Below the pieces are notes generated by a model. That model did not search any database. It had not been told where the DNA came from and saw nothing but the letters and a program-made list of their open reading frames with translations. A DNA stretch of 46,870 nt, taken from NCBI GenBank assembly GCA_036564195.1, contig DATCLA010000175.1, positions 1 through 46,870 of the forward strand, given 5' to 3'. This DNA is from DATCLA01 sp036564195 (GTDB lineage: Bacteria; Bacillota; UBA4882; UBA8346). The translations under genes were made by a program, and so were the position numbers. Positions 32,901-39,960 of this stretch are shown one piece after another. Positions within the stretch are counted from its first letter, which is position 1. Each line of letters begins with the position of its first letter.

Positions 32901-33507
32901 CAGAATTTTTGATCCCTTCTTCACTACCAAACAAAGTGGGAGCGGACTTGGTTTGGCTACCGCATACTCAATCATTCAAAAACATGGCGGTTATATCGAC
33001 CTCACTACCAAAGTCGGCTCCGGAACTACTTTCTTCATCTATCTTCCCGCTACCAACCATACGGCGGAAGTCGCAACTTCAGAAGAGATCCGGCCCCTTC
33101 CCGGTGAAGGAAAGGTATTGGTAATGGACGATGAAGCAATGATTCGGAATGCACTTCGGGAAATGCTTCAGCTCCTCGGTTATCAAGTTACCACTGTCCC
33201 AGACGGTAGGGAAGCGGTCCAATTATATCAGGAGGCGCTCGACTCCGGAAAGCCATTCAAAGCAGTAATCATGGACTTAACCATTCCGGGCGGCATGGGT
33301 GGCTTAGAAGCGATCTCCCTCTTAAGACAGATCGATCCGGAAGTTAAAGCTATTGTCTCCAGCGGTTATGCCAATGACCCGGTAATGGCGGATTACCATA
33401 AGTACGGATTTAGCGGTGTAATCCGTAAACCCTATAAAATCGAGGAGTTTAGCCAAGTCTTAAACCGGGTGATTGGCAACTGCCGGCAACAGCGGAACAA
33501 TAATTAA
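29938..33507 (+). CDS. Hybrid histidine kinase with six PAS domains and a C-terminal receiver
   Basis: Large soluble hybrid sensor kinase, 1189 residues, no clear membrane segment. After a basic N-terminus come PAS-like units at about 95-205, 215-325, 335-445, 450-560, 565-675 and 685-805. The second to fifth are close relatives of each other (SNWTFTYV / TSWRFIYLN / HNWRITYLN / TEWRFTNLN, then GKVIWEVFP / GKRIWEQIP / GKFMWDIQP / GKKLWNELP), so they arose by internal duplication. HisKA has GGIAHDFNNFLAA (about H829), HATPase has NLVLNAKEAM, DYGTGIPD and GSGLGLATAY, and the receiver (about 1058-1180) has VLVMDDEA, the phospho-acceptor in VIMDLTIPGG (about D1113) and IRKPYK. All catalytic residues are present. 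AGAGG lies 7 bases before ATG 29938. Confidence 0.92.
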   Translation: MKKGVGKNEKQLNLKRYFSLLKSTGFGVFLAEKLKLNLFKKGCSFFLPKTKTELKRLVASLAGDNPFPTFTTPELNKIAAYLEHLRQSLRLSQASFNSIFNTDIYPLALVTLNEKRIVAINGALLNLIGYTKDEILGRILSELEIWPNPSQCTRVMQLLEERQLLNEEIVFYHRSHQKITELISAEQVNINDTAYFLISLKDITSQKRIIAKLHNSWSNLAEILNCISNVFFALDSNWTFTYVSFQEPFFLTRKREDLMGKVIWEVFPDLTETIYHEELQKALSQRRPVHFQAPSILGDQWYQMDVYPIKNGIAVFGRNITSQKRMVESLQRSNQQIINIMDSIPEAFFFLDTSWRFIYLNQQAEQIFKQPREELIGKRIWEQIPKLADSQIATQFHKGFSENTPIYYEGQFPLSDDFFEFHIYPTMDGITVYMHNITDRKLKEEAQAKTEERYSNILNNIGDPILVLDHNWRITYLNREMERYLKVPAVKIKGKFMWDIQPDFTISSLYQRLNQVLATQQSTRFEEYFPLFNCWMDCNIFYFSSGLVICFRDITARKQSEAELTRSHLRIATILESITDAFYTLDTEWRFTNLNKIAAAIWQKDKEQLIGKKLWNELPQLAGTELERQLHRAVQEQTVVHFEAFIPGINTWLEIHAYPDENGLTVYSRDISTRKKLESSSATERELLLITLRSIGDGVIAADRDGQIILLNKTAEELTGWSYDEAVGLHLNKVFYVINDQTSEPYDNIVPLTIETGETIELPNAVLVNRNYKEFMISNSCAPIRSSDGKVLGVVMVFRDVTEKLKTEAELIKAQKIESLGVLAGGIAHDFNNFLAAIMANIQLAIFRLEKGKDVRKSLNEAIEVTKRASELTKQLLTFAKGGAPIKKAVSIASLLEETTVFHLSGSKVKPIFCIPDDLWHVEVDTGQFSQVISNLVLNAKEAMPQGGTIAIYAENVLIPPGERFKPGRYIKIAVKDYGTGIPDYYLGRIFDPFFTTKQSGSGLGLATAYSIIQKHGGYIDLTTKVGSGTTFFIYLPATNHTAEVATSEEIRPLPGEGKVLVMDDEAMIRNALREMLQLLGYQVTTVPDGREAVQLYQEALDSGKPFKAVIMDLTIPGGMGGLEAISLLRQIDPEVKAIVSSGYANDPVMADYHKYGFSGVIRKPYKIEEFSQVLNRVIGNCRQQRNNN

Positions 33508-33562
33508 AGCGATGTTTTGACATAGCCCCGGGTTGACGGGGTTTATCAGTTAAAAATCAGCA

Positions 33563-33591
33563 ACCCCCCAGCGTACCATGTTCCGGGGGGT
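33563..33591. terminator. Bidirectional terminator between kinase and outer-membrane protein genes
   Basis: ACCCCCC (33563-33569) pairs with GGGGGGT (33585-33591). On the minus strand TTTTT follows after a short gap; on the plus strand the tail is weaker (CGTTTGAC). A second small hairpin CCCCG/CGGGG before TTT at about 33525-33545 may stop the plus-strand transcript. Confidence 0.65.
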
Positions 33592-33627
33592 CGTTTGACT
33601 GCTTGTTACAGCGATATTTATCCAAAC

Positions 33628-34554
33628 TTAAAGTGCTCTGTAATAAGCCAGTTGCAGTTCATTTTCGTTGTTCAACTCATAGCTAAACCGGAGTTGCGAC
33701 TGTTGGTCCAAATTATATTTTACTTTTAATACATAGCTGTCATAGTCGTCATCATCAAATTCGCCATATAAGCCGGCAGCCAACTCATCGCTAAAATTAT
33801 ACATCCCCATTAAAGCAATGCCATTAGTATCGGTGTTTCTGTAATAATACTCACCGTCAACCGTTAAGGCATCAACAGTATAGGTCCCGCCGAAATTTAT
33901 CTTCGTAGCATCTTTTTTGTTTTCATAATTGGCTAAAGTAACACCCACTCCGGCGACTAAATTGTCCTGCAATTTATAGTTCACCGCCAAATCGGTGATT
34001 AGGCCTTCACCGGTGTTACTACCATCTTCAGCGTGATAAATCTGGCCAAAAATCCGCATTTTATTGGTATAGTAGCGAAAATCAAGATCTACTCCTAACC
34101 AGCCATTGCCGCGATCGGAGGTATCATAGTCGCCGCTCAATGCAATATAACCGTTATTGCCCAGATCATAAAGATAACCCAAAGAAAGCATAGCGTAATC
34201 ATCATCTCTGGTCCCGGCATCCAATCCAGCGAAGACACCATTGTTAAACCGGTAGCTGCCTCGGATAAATGCTTCGTCACTGTCGTCATAGGTTCCCAGT
34301 TCTGCAAAGGTAAAGTCGTTTAAATAATAAAGCGCGCCAACTTCGGTCTGATTGTCGTTGTTTCTCAAGTTGGCAATGGCATACGGCGTTTCGGGTTCAA
34401 TGTAGTACCAACCGCCGTAAGTCGCAATACCCAGATCCCGGTCGGTCGACCGGTTGCTAAAATCACCCCAACTGTTATGAACTGCCGCCAGAGTGCCGGT
34501 GGAAACGGCTGCCATTAAGATAACCGTTAAAACTAAAACCAATGCCCTCTTCAT
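33628..34554 (-). CDS. Secreted beta-barrel protein, candidate outer-membrane porin
   Basis: A 308-residue protein with a clean signal peptide (ALVLVLTVILMAAVSTGTLAA, cut before VHN). The mature part has no long hydrophobic helix but many alternating strands ending in aromatic residues, separated by Asp/Asn/Gly-rich turns: VGALYYLNDFTFAELGTYDD, SYRFNNGVFAGLDAGTRDDD, MLSLGYLYDLGNNGYIALSG, GLYGEFDDDDYDSYVLKVKY and the ending LRFSYELNNENELQLAYYR. About 14-16 strands fit. This is the look of an outer-membrane barrel, consistent with FlgH/FlgI nearby. The terminal residue is Leu after YYRA, not the usual Phe, so recognition by BamA is less certain. The strong AGGAGG site and near-consensus promoter suggest high expression. 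No named porin family is recognised. Confidence 0.75.
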   Translation of the reverse strand: MKRALVLVLTVILMAAVSTGTLAAVHNSWGDFSNRSTDRDLGIATYGGWYYIEPETPYAIANLRNNDNQTEVGALYYLNDFTFAELGTYDDSDEAFIRGSYRFNNGVFAGLDAGTRDDDYAMLSLGYLYDLGNNGYIALSGDYDTSDRGNGWLGVDLDFRYYTNKMRIFGQIYHAEDGSNTGEGLITDLAVNYKLQDNLVAGVGVTLANYENKKDATKINFGGTYTVDALTVDGEYYYRNTDTNGIALMGMYNFSDELAAGLYGEFDDDDYDSYVLKVKYNLDQQSQLRFSYELNNENELQLAYYRAL

Positions 34555-34635
34555 ATATTAACCTCCTGAAATGGATTAGGGAGAATGATACTGATACTAC
34601 AAGAACCAGATCTCCCTTTCATTCTTCATAACCGC

Positions 34636-34664
34636 ATTATATTATTACGAATTCAAATTTTCAA
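34636..34664 (-). promoter_or_regulatory. Near-consensus sigma-A promoter of the beta-barrel gene
   Basis: Minus strand TTGAAA (34664-34659), 17 bases, TATAAT (34641-34636): 11 of 12 positions. The start would be about 75 bases before ATG 34554, indicating an abundant protein. Confidence 0.75.
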
Positions 34665-34762
34665 GCCGGTTTACAAAAAGTTGATATTTAATAATCTTTT
34701 GCCATTTCAAGTCGTGTTAATATTTTTGTCGGCTTTCCCCCGGGTTGGACCCAGAGTGTCAA

Positions 34763-34795
34763 CCGGAGGTATTTTAAGGAGGTAACAGCCTCCGG
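34763..34795. repeat. CCGGAGG/CCTCCGG inverted repeat
   Basis: A 7-bp perfect inverted repeat with a 19-base loop lies between the end of the accessory Hsp70 operon and the barrel gene promoter. There is no T-run, so it is not a standard terminator. Confidence 0.35.
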
Positions 34796-34828
34796 ATCAG
34801 CTATGGTCCTATGCTTACCGCAACATGG

Positions 34829-36004
34829 TTAAAACCAGCCCCGTAAGATTTTCTGAATCAACGACTGGTTCCGTTTTAAATTAGTTAATAATTGTTGAAA
34901 ATACTCCTGTTGTAACTGATATAACTCTGGATAGGCTGTTTGAAGGTGTTCCAACGACTTCTGTAGCAGCTGGGGTTGGTTAAGAATGTACAAATCCAAT
35001 TCGCGTCGGGTCTGACTGTTCAGTTGGTGCTTTTTCGCCTTATCCATCCGGCAAAAGATGACAATAAACAGTTGTTTCAAAGGCTCGATCACTGCCGGGT
35101 CATCAATCAACTCCTCCAGAAACCGGGCTAGGGCGTAAAAGTTAATCATCTCTTCAAGCTGCGGTTCCTCAATACTTTCCCGGCAAAATAATAATAATTG
35201 ATAAGTCGCCTCAAAATACTCCCGTTCCGCCAGTATCCGGCAAAGTTCCCAAACCCGTTCTGCGGCATAATTACGTTCGGTAGGGTCTTCCCAACGAATC
35301 GCCTTAATCTGTTTTAAAACCGTTTTTACCTGTGTTTTTTGATCCGCATCCAGATAAGTAAGGAGCAATTGTAATAGCAGGTCCAAATTTTCACTGCTCA
35401 CCGGTACAGAAGCCTTGATGGCCCGTTTTAGGACAGCGGCAGCCTGTTGCTGTTTTCCTAAGCCGTTTAAAATTCGGCTGTACATAATCACTCCTTTTTT
35501 ATTGCCGGGTTCCAGCTGTAAACATCTTTCAATAAATCTTTCCGCTTTTTCATAATTACCGTCTTTAAAATGGGTTGAAGCAATATTATACAGGTAAACG
35601 GCAGCATGGTGCAGATTGTAAGCTTTTTGGTAAGCAATAATCGCTTCCCGATAGTCCCCGATCGCCACTTGGCAATGACCGGTCAGATTATACAGCATCG
35701 GTAGGTTAGGCTGTTTTTCTAAAGCAGCTTTCATGCTCTCCAATGCTAAATCATATTCCCGGTTGGCCATGTGCATTTGATACTGCTCCAGGTACTCCCG
35801 AATCGACTCCTCTTTTAAACTGGCTAAATAATCCCGGCGAAATTCCGGGTCGCGCAAACGCCCCGCTTCGCTAATCATCCGGAAGCCCTGCGGATCCTTA
35901 CGGGGAGGGTGGGCTTTAATCTGATCACGAAAAGCCCGTTCGATCTCTGCCTCCGTTGCCTCCGGATTAATTCCCAAAATCTCAAAGTAGTTACAGCGGT
36001 CCAT
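34829..36004 (-). CDS. J-like domain protein with TPR repeats (HPD replaced by HPP)
   Basis: Last gene of the accessory Hsp70 operon, 391 residues. Residues 1-60 form a J-like domain (CNYFEILGINPEATEAEIER, then RDPEFRRDYL as the last helix). The loop between helices II and III reads KAHPPRKDPQGF: the HPD motif required in classical J proteins to stimulate Hsp70 ATPase is HPP (H32-P33-P34). Residues about 70-220 are tetratricopeptide repeats (YDLALESMKAALEKQPNLPM, GDYREAIIAYQKAYN and GNYEKAERFIERCLQLEPGN). The rest is helical without recognised motifs. There is no zinc-finger or C-terminal DnaJ domain. AAGGAG lies 7 bases before ATG 36004, and the gene overlaps its upstream neighbour by 14 bases. 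Probably a cytoplasmic co-chaperone that binds the DnaK-like protein through an altered J interface, or an adaptor. Confidence 0.82.
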   Translation of the reverse strand: MDRCNYFEILGINPEATEAEIERAFRDQIKAHPPRKDPQGFRMISEAGRLRDPEFRRDYLASLKEESIREYLEQYQMHMANREYDLALESMKAALEKQPNLPMLYNLTGHCQVAIGDYREAIIAYQKAYNLHHAAVYLYNIASTHFKDGNYEKAERFIERCLQLEPGNKKGVIMYSRILNGLGKQQQAAAVLKRAIKASVPVSSENLDLLLQLLLTYLDADQKTQVKTVLKQIKAIRWEDPTERNYAAERVWELCRILAEREYFEATYQLLLFCRESIEEPQLEEMINFYALARFLEELIDDPAVIEPLKQLFIVIFCRMDKAKKHQLNSQTRRELDLYILNQPQLLQKSLEHLQTAYPELYQLQQEYFQQLLTNLKRNQSLIQKILRGWF

Positions 36005-37268
36005 TTACTAACTCCTTCCAGGCTTTAATCCTGCTCTGCATCAAATCTTGATATTCAGGATATTCCCTGATGGCGGCAGAGTACTCCGCCCGCAGTTCTT
36101 CTTTGGATCCGGCCAGCCAGCCCCAGCGGATAATCGCGGCTTGGCAGTAGTCACTGCCCGGTGTTTCTTCTAATAAGCGCCTGTATAATACCACCGCCTG
36201 GTCATAAACCCCCAGCCGTTCCCTAACAATTGCCTGGTAATACAGTGTATCATCATAAACATAACTGCGTACCGGGTAACGCAGACTCATGCTGAATGCT
36301 ACTGCAGCCTCGGAATACTGCCGCCGGCGAAAATAACGCATGCCCTGGAAATAATAACGTGCGGCAGCCTTTGACAAGATTGCTTCCTCTTCAACAGTGA
36401 ACCCTTCATCTCGAAGGCGTTGCCAATTCAGCGCCAGCAGAATATCAGCCCCCGCCAGATAGTTGCCCTGCCTGCCCAGACTCAGGGCAGTGGCTTGCAG
36501 CAGTTCCCGGTCAACTGTAGGAAGGACTTCCGCCTCCTTAACCGCCGGCACCGATAAAGATGTCCTCCCAGTTGATGAATGCCAGTTTACATACACTAAC
36601 ACACTGACGGCAATAAGCAATAACCCTGCCCCGTAAGCCAGCCAGAGTTTGGAAACTTTATTTAACAAATCCGGAGTCAGTTTAATTAGAACCGGGGCGT
36701 CAACCGTCACCGCTTGGATCCGATGGATCACCTTCCAGCAACGTTGGTATTGCTTACATTGATAATAGGCTAAAGCCAGCAGTTCCAAGGCTGGCAGGTA
36801 TTGCGGACCACCTTTTAAAGCACTGCGTAAGCAACGAACCGCCTCACGGTAATTACCACCTTCCATGAGGCTCAGCGCCTGATTATAGCCGGCCGTCACC
36901 CGCTCAAACCCTTCCTGTTCTGCAGCGGCTTTTTGCCGGTATTCCAAGGCTAACGAGTTTTCTGAATTTTCCCAACAATTTTTAGCTTGGTTTATGTCTC
37001 CCAAAGCATAATGGCACAGACCAGCCATTAACCATAATGCTGAATCTTGCCCATTGATTTCCAACCCATTTTTCAATAATTGCAATGCTCTCAGGTATGA
37101 TTTTGACTGCATAGCTTCCATAGCCCGGCTAAGTAACTCCCGGACCGTCGCAGTTAACTGGCTAAATGCCTCAAGGTCGGTACCACAATTATCACAAACC
37201 TGATCTATAGCTTCCTTGCGGCATACCGGACAAATTCTACCTCCCAATTGTACCACCCCACGTTTCAT
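35991..37268 (-). CDS. Zinc-ribbon / TPR protein with one membrane helix
   Basis: A 425-residue protein of the accessory Hsp70 operon. Residues 13-28 form a zinc ribbon (CPVC, then CDNC; Cys 13, 16, 25, 28). TPR-like helices follow (AMQSKSYLRALQLLKNGLE, DSALWLMAGLCHYALGDINQ, GGNYREAVRCLRSALKGGPQ). One membrane helix lies at about 208-228 (LWLAYGAGLLLIAVSVLVYV). A second TPR block occupies the C-terminal part (MRYFRRRQYSEAAVAFSMSL, YDQAVVLYRRLLEETPGSDY). Lysines before the helix suggest the zinc ribbon and first TPR block are cytoplasmic and the second TPR block is outside. Such a layout would let a cytoplasmic chaperone touch envelope clients. ATG 37268 shares one base with the dnaK-like stop (TAATG), so translation is coupled. 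No named family is recognised. Confidence 0.78.
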   Translation of the reverse strand: MKRGVVQLGGRICPVCRKEAIDQVCDNCGTDLEAFSQLTATVRELLSRAMEAMQSKSYLRALQLLKNGLEINGQDSALWLMAGLCHYALGDINQAKNCWENSENSLALEYRQKAAAEQEGFERVTAGYNQALSLMEGGNYREAVRCLRSALKGGPQYLPALELLALAYYQCKQYQRCWKVIHRIQAVTVDAPVLIKLTPDLLNKVSKLWLAYGAGLLLIAVSVLVYVNWHSSTGRTSLSVPAVKEAEVLPTVDRELLQATALSLGRQGNYLAGADILLALNWQRLRDEGFTVEEEAILSKAAARYYFQGMRYFRRRQYSEAAVAFSMSLRYPVRSYVYDDTLYYQAIVRERLGVYDQAVVLYRRLLEETPGSDYCQAAIIRWGWLAGSKEELRAEYSAAIREYPEYQDLMQSRIKAWKELVNGPL

Positions 37269-39037
37269 TAGGTCGTCTGGTTAACCAAGTAATCACGAAT
37301 CTTCCGCTCCAACTCATTTAAACGCTCCAGATTATAATCTAATAGAGCTGCTTGGATCTGCTCAAAAAAAACTTCCAGACGATCCTGGGCTGCTGCTACC
37401 GGAAACTTCTCTTGATGGGACTGCAACAGATTGATTAAGTATTTCGCCTTCTTACAACAATCCGATTGCTTCCACTCCCGGTTTAATTGCTGTTTACTTT
37501 GAACCACTTCCGCCGGGCTCATCCGGTTTAAAGCGGCTTTAACAGTTACCTGGCTGGTTTGACCGGTACTTTTCACAGTAGCGGTAGCGGTCAGATTGCC
37601 ATTGACGTCAATCCAAAATTCCAGTTGGACTGCTTCCTGGCCTGCCGGAGCCGGTGGAATACCGGTAATAATAAACTCTTGAACTAAGGTATTATCTTTG
37701 ACAAAGTCAGATTCACCGATATAAATTGAACCGTCCAGTTGAGTTTGGCCGTCAGCGACAGTATAAAAGATGTCCCTTCCCGAACAGGGAATTTTGGTTT
37801 GGGCGTTAATAATTCGGGCAAACATCCCTTCCCGCAGGACTCCGTTATAAATATCCGTACAGGCGGTTCCCCAAGTAAACGGAGTAACGTCCATCACGAT
37901 CAGCGCCTGGTTTTCATCGAGGGTACCTTGTTTTAACCCGGCATCAATCGCCGCGCCTAAGGCCACGGCTTCTTCGGGGTTAATCCCCAGTTGTGGCTTT
38001 TTCCCGGTTGCGCCGCTGACAAACTGTTGGACCATTGGAATCCGGGTTGACCCGCCGACTAACAATACCGTATCTAAATCATCCCGGGACCAACCGGCAA
38101 TGGTTAAGGCTTCAGCTATATAATGTCCCGTCTTTTGAACCTGCTTTGCAATTAATGCCTCAAATTCGGACCGGGTAATCTCCAGGTTCAAACCGTAACT
38201 CTCCCCCTTGTCCTCCTGGTGCAGAGCTAACACCAGACGGGCTTTGGTGCTGAACGATAGCTGCTTTTTAACTTCTTCGCATTTGAGTTTTAACAAGTAG
38301 TACCAAGCCCGTCCCAAGCTTTCCAGTAGATTGGCTCCGGCGGTGACCGGAAGCTTTTTCCCTGCCAGGTCTTGGTATTTATTAAGTGCGTAGCGGATTA
38401 GGGCTTCATCAAAGTCGTCACCGCCCAGGCTTTTATCACCAATTGAGGCTTTAACCTCAATAATTCCTTCGTAGAGGTGTAACAGGGTTAGATCGAAGGT
38501 CCCGCCGCCCAGATCGTAAACTAACAACTTCTGTTCCGGTCCGGTATAGCTGATCCCATAAGCCAAAGCAGCGGCAGTCGGTTCATTAATGATTTTCTCT
38601 ACTTTTAGTCCGGCAATTGCCCCGGCATCAATGGTCGCCTGCCGTTCCAGATCATTAAAATACGCCGGTACACTAATTACCGCTTCTTCCACTGGTTCAC
38701 CTAAATAACGTTCAGCGTCAAGTTTCAACTGTTTTAAGATTAGCGCCGAAATTTGTTGCGGGGTATATTCTTCCTGGTTCAACCGGATCTTTTCCCCGGA
38801 ACCCATCTTCCGCTTTACCGAACCCACCAGGCAAGCCGCACAGTCTTTACTTCCTGAAAGCATCAGCGCTTTAGCGGTTTCGCCGATTACAAGCTCCTGA
38901 TTGTATAAGGCCACTACCGAAGGGGTAGTCCGGTTTCCGTTAGAATTGGGTAAGATCTCCGGCTGGCCATCTTTAATGACTGCTACTGCCGAATTGGTGG
39001 TCCCTAAATCAATTCCGATAGTCGCACCCACTGCCAA
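37268..39037 (-). CDS. DnaK-like Hsp70 chaperone (paralogue)
   Basis: An Hsp70 of 589 residues, somewhat shorter than standard DnaK. The ATPase domain is intact: IGIDLGTTNSAVAV, VISVPAYFNDLERQATIDAG, NEPTAAALAYG, VYDLGGGTFDLTLL, SLGGDDFDEALI and VLLVGGSTRIPMVQ. The linker reads LIVMDVTPFTWG where DnaK has LLDVTPLSLG. The substrate-binding part is recognisable but divergent (TKIPCSGRDIFYTVADGQTQ, FIITGIPPAPAGQEAVQLEF, DVNGNLTATATVKSTGQ), and the lid is short without the usual acidic tail. This divergence and the partners around it argue for a specialised paralogue rather than the housekeeping DnaK. Start at TTG 39037, 5 bases after TTTGGAG. It follows the grpE-like gene by 26 bases. No CIRCE heat-shock element is seen upstream. 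Confidence 0.92.
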   Translation of the reverse strand: MAVGATIGIDLGTTNSAVAVIKDGQPEILPNSNGNRTTPSVVALYNQELVIGETAKALMLSGSKDCAACLVGSVKRKMGSGEKIRLNQEEYTPQQISALILKQLKLDAERYLGEPVEEAVISVPAYFNDLERQATIDAGAIAGLKVEKIINEPTAAALAYGISYTGPEQKLLVYDLGGGTFDLTLLHLYEGIIEVKASIGDKSLGGDDFDEALIRYALNKYQDLAGKKLPVTAGANLLESLGRAWYYLLKLKCEEVKKQLSFSTKARLVLALHQEDKGESYGLNLEITRSEFEALIAKQVQKTGHYIAEALTIAGWSRDDLDTVLLVGGSTRIPMVQQFVSGATGKKPQLGINPEEAVALGAAIDAGLKQGTLDENQALIVMDVTPFTWGTACTDIYNGVLREGMFARIINAQTKIPCSGRDIFYTVADGQTQLDGSIYIGESDFVKDNTLVQEFIITGIPPAPAGQEAVQLEFWIDVNGNLTATATVKSTGQTSQVTVKAALNRMSPAEVVQSKQQLNREWKQSDCCKKAKYLINLLQSHQEKFPVAAAQDRLEVFFEQIQAALLDYNLERLNELERKIRDYLVNQTT

Positions 39038-39063
39038 TCACACTCCAAAAATACCACTACCGC

Positions 39064-39606
39064 TTATTCGTAAAATTCTACCAGGGGCTTGCGGACAATT
39101 TGTTCCCGGCAACTAAAACCCTTCCGCAGCTCCCTGATAATCTCCAACTTCTGAGGGTGCCTCTCCTGGCAATGCTGGACCGTAGTTGCAAATCCCTCAT
39201 ATTCATAAGGATTATACTTTTTTCCCACCGCATCGATGGGAACCCAGTTTAATTCCATTGTAAAAAGGGTAGTAAGATATTCTAGCAGTTGCCGGTACGT
39301 CTCAATCTGGCTTTGATCTTGATTGACCATGGCTACTTTTAATAAACTGTCGACTTGATCATAAATGGAAAACAGGACGTGGTTACGCTTTGCTACCGGT
39401 CCGTGCTGTTCCTTCCCAGCTAGGTTTTTCACCTCATCCACCAGTTGTTGGATTCCTTCGCGGATCTGTTGATCCGCTTTTTTCAATTCTGTGAATTGCT
39501 CCATAAGATAAGTTAATACCGGTGAAAGATTTCCGGCTGCAACAGTGTTTTTCTTTGTAGTCAAGTCTTTAAAACGCTTCAGTTCTTCCTGAACATTAAT
39601 CTTCAT
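39064..39606 (-). CDS. GrpE-like nucleotide exchange factor
   Basis: First gene of the accessory Hsp70 operon, 180 residues. The N-terminal half is helical and polar with coiled-coil character (YLMEQFTELKKADQQIREGI then QQLVDEVKNLAG). The C-terminal part follows the GrpE beta-wing pattern: KKYNPYEYEGFATTVQHCQE, where GrpE has FDPxxHEAV, then IIRELRKGFSCREQIVRKPL and VEFYE, where GrpE has VLQKGYxLxDRVxRPAMV. The conserved His of the HEAV motif is Tyr-Glu-Gly here. GrpE releases ADP from Hsp70; the adjacent DnaK-like protein is the obvious partner. AGGGAG lies 6 bases before ATG 39606. A housekeeping GrpE is expected elsewhere in the genome. Confidence 0.8.
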   Translation of the reverse strand: MKINVQEELKRFKDLTTKKNTVAAGNLSPVLTYLMEQFTELKKADQQIREGIQQLVDEVKNLAGKEQHGPVAKRNHVLFSIYDQVDSLLKVAMVNQDQSQIETYRQLLEYLTTLFTMELNWVPIDAVGKKYNPYEYEGFATTVQHCQERHPQKLEIIRELRKGFSCREQIVRKPLVEFYE

Positions 39607-39756
39607 ATTTTTCTCCCTAAGAACACCACCGATTTTCGGCAGTCCAAAATTTCCCTATAATTATTTCCACCCTATTTTACAATTTCCTCCTAATTATTGA
39701 AATATCTGTTAGGCATACTTGGCATTTTCTGACTGTTTAATTTAATCTCGGTAATT

Positions 39757-39764
39757 TTATCGGC
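39757..39764 (-). promoter_or_regulatory. Sigma-28-like -10 octamer before the Hsp70 operon
   Basis: Exact GCCGATAA on the minus strand about 150 bases before the grpE-like gene. The matching TAAA at 15 bases is poor (TATT). It could be chance. The remaining 39607-39960 sequence holds no gene. Confidence 0.2.
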
Positions 39765-39781
39765 ATACGATCAAAATGAAA

Positions 39782-39812
39782 TAAAATAGGCCTTGTGAAT
39801 TTTTCACCAGGC
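39782..39812 (-). terminator. Terminator after the Ig-like / L,D-transpeptidase-like gene
   Basis: On the minus strand GCCTGGTGAA (39812-39803) pairs with TTCACAAGGC (39799-39790) with one mismatch around a 3-base loop, followed by CTATTTTATTTC. It lies about 150 bases after the stop of the upstream gene and shields the Hsp70 operon from read-through. Confidence 0.6.
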
Positions 39813-39960
39813 TTACTTCATTTTAACCATATTTCATCATAATCGGCCGAACTAAAACCAAATTACATTAATAAAATGACTTCGGCTTCCATTACGGCCT
39901 GTTTAAACTTTCCTTTAAGCCTTAACCACCTAATTTCACCTCTGCCGGCCGGGCCTCGCG

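Noticed and set aside
34585..34785. 66-codon plus-strand frame between the barrel gene and the Hsp70 operon
   Set aside because: No ribosome site; it overlaps the barrel gene promoter and an inverted repeat and has no recognisable features.
39607..39780. CIRCE (HrcA) heat-shock operator upstream of the Hsp70 operon
   Set aside because: No TTAGCACTC-N9-GAGTGCTAA or close variant found by eye.
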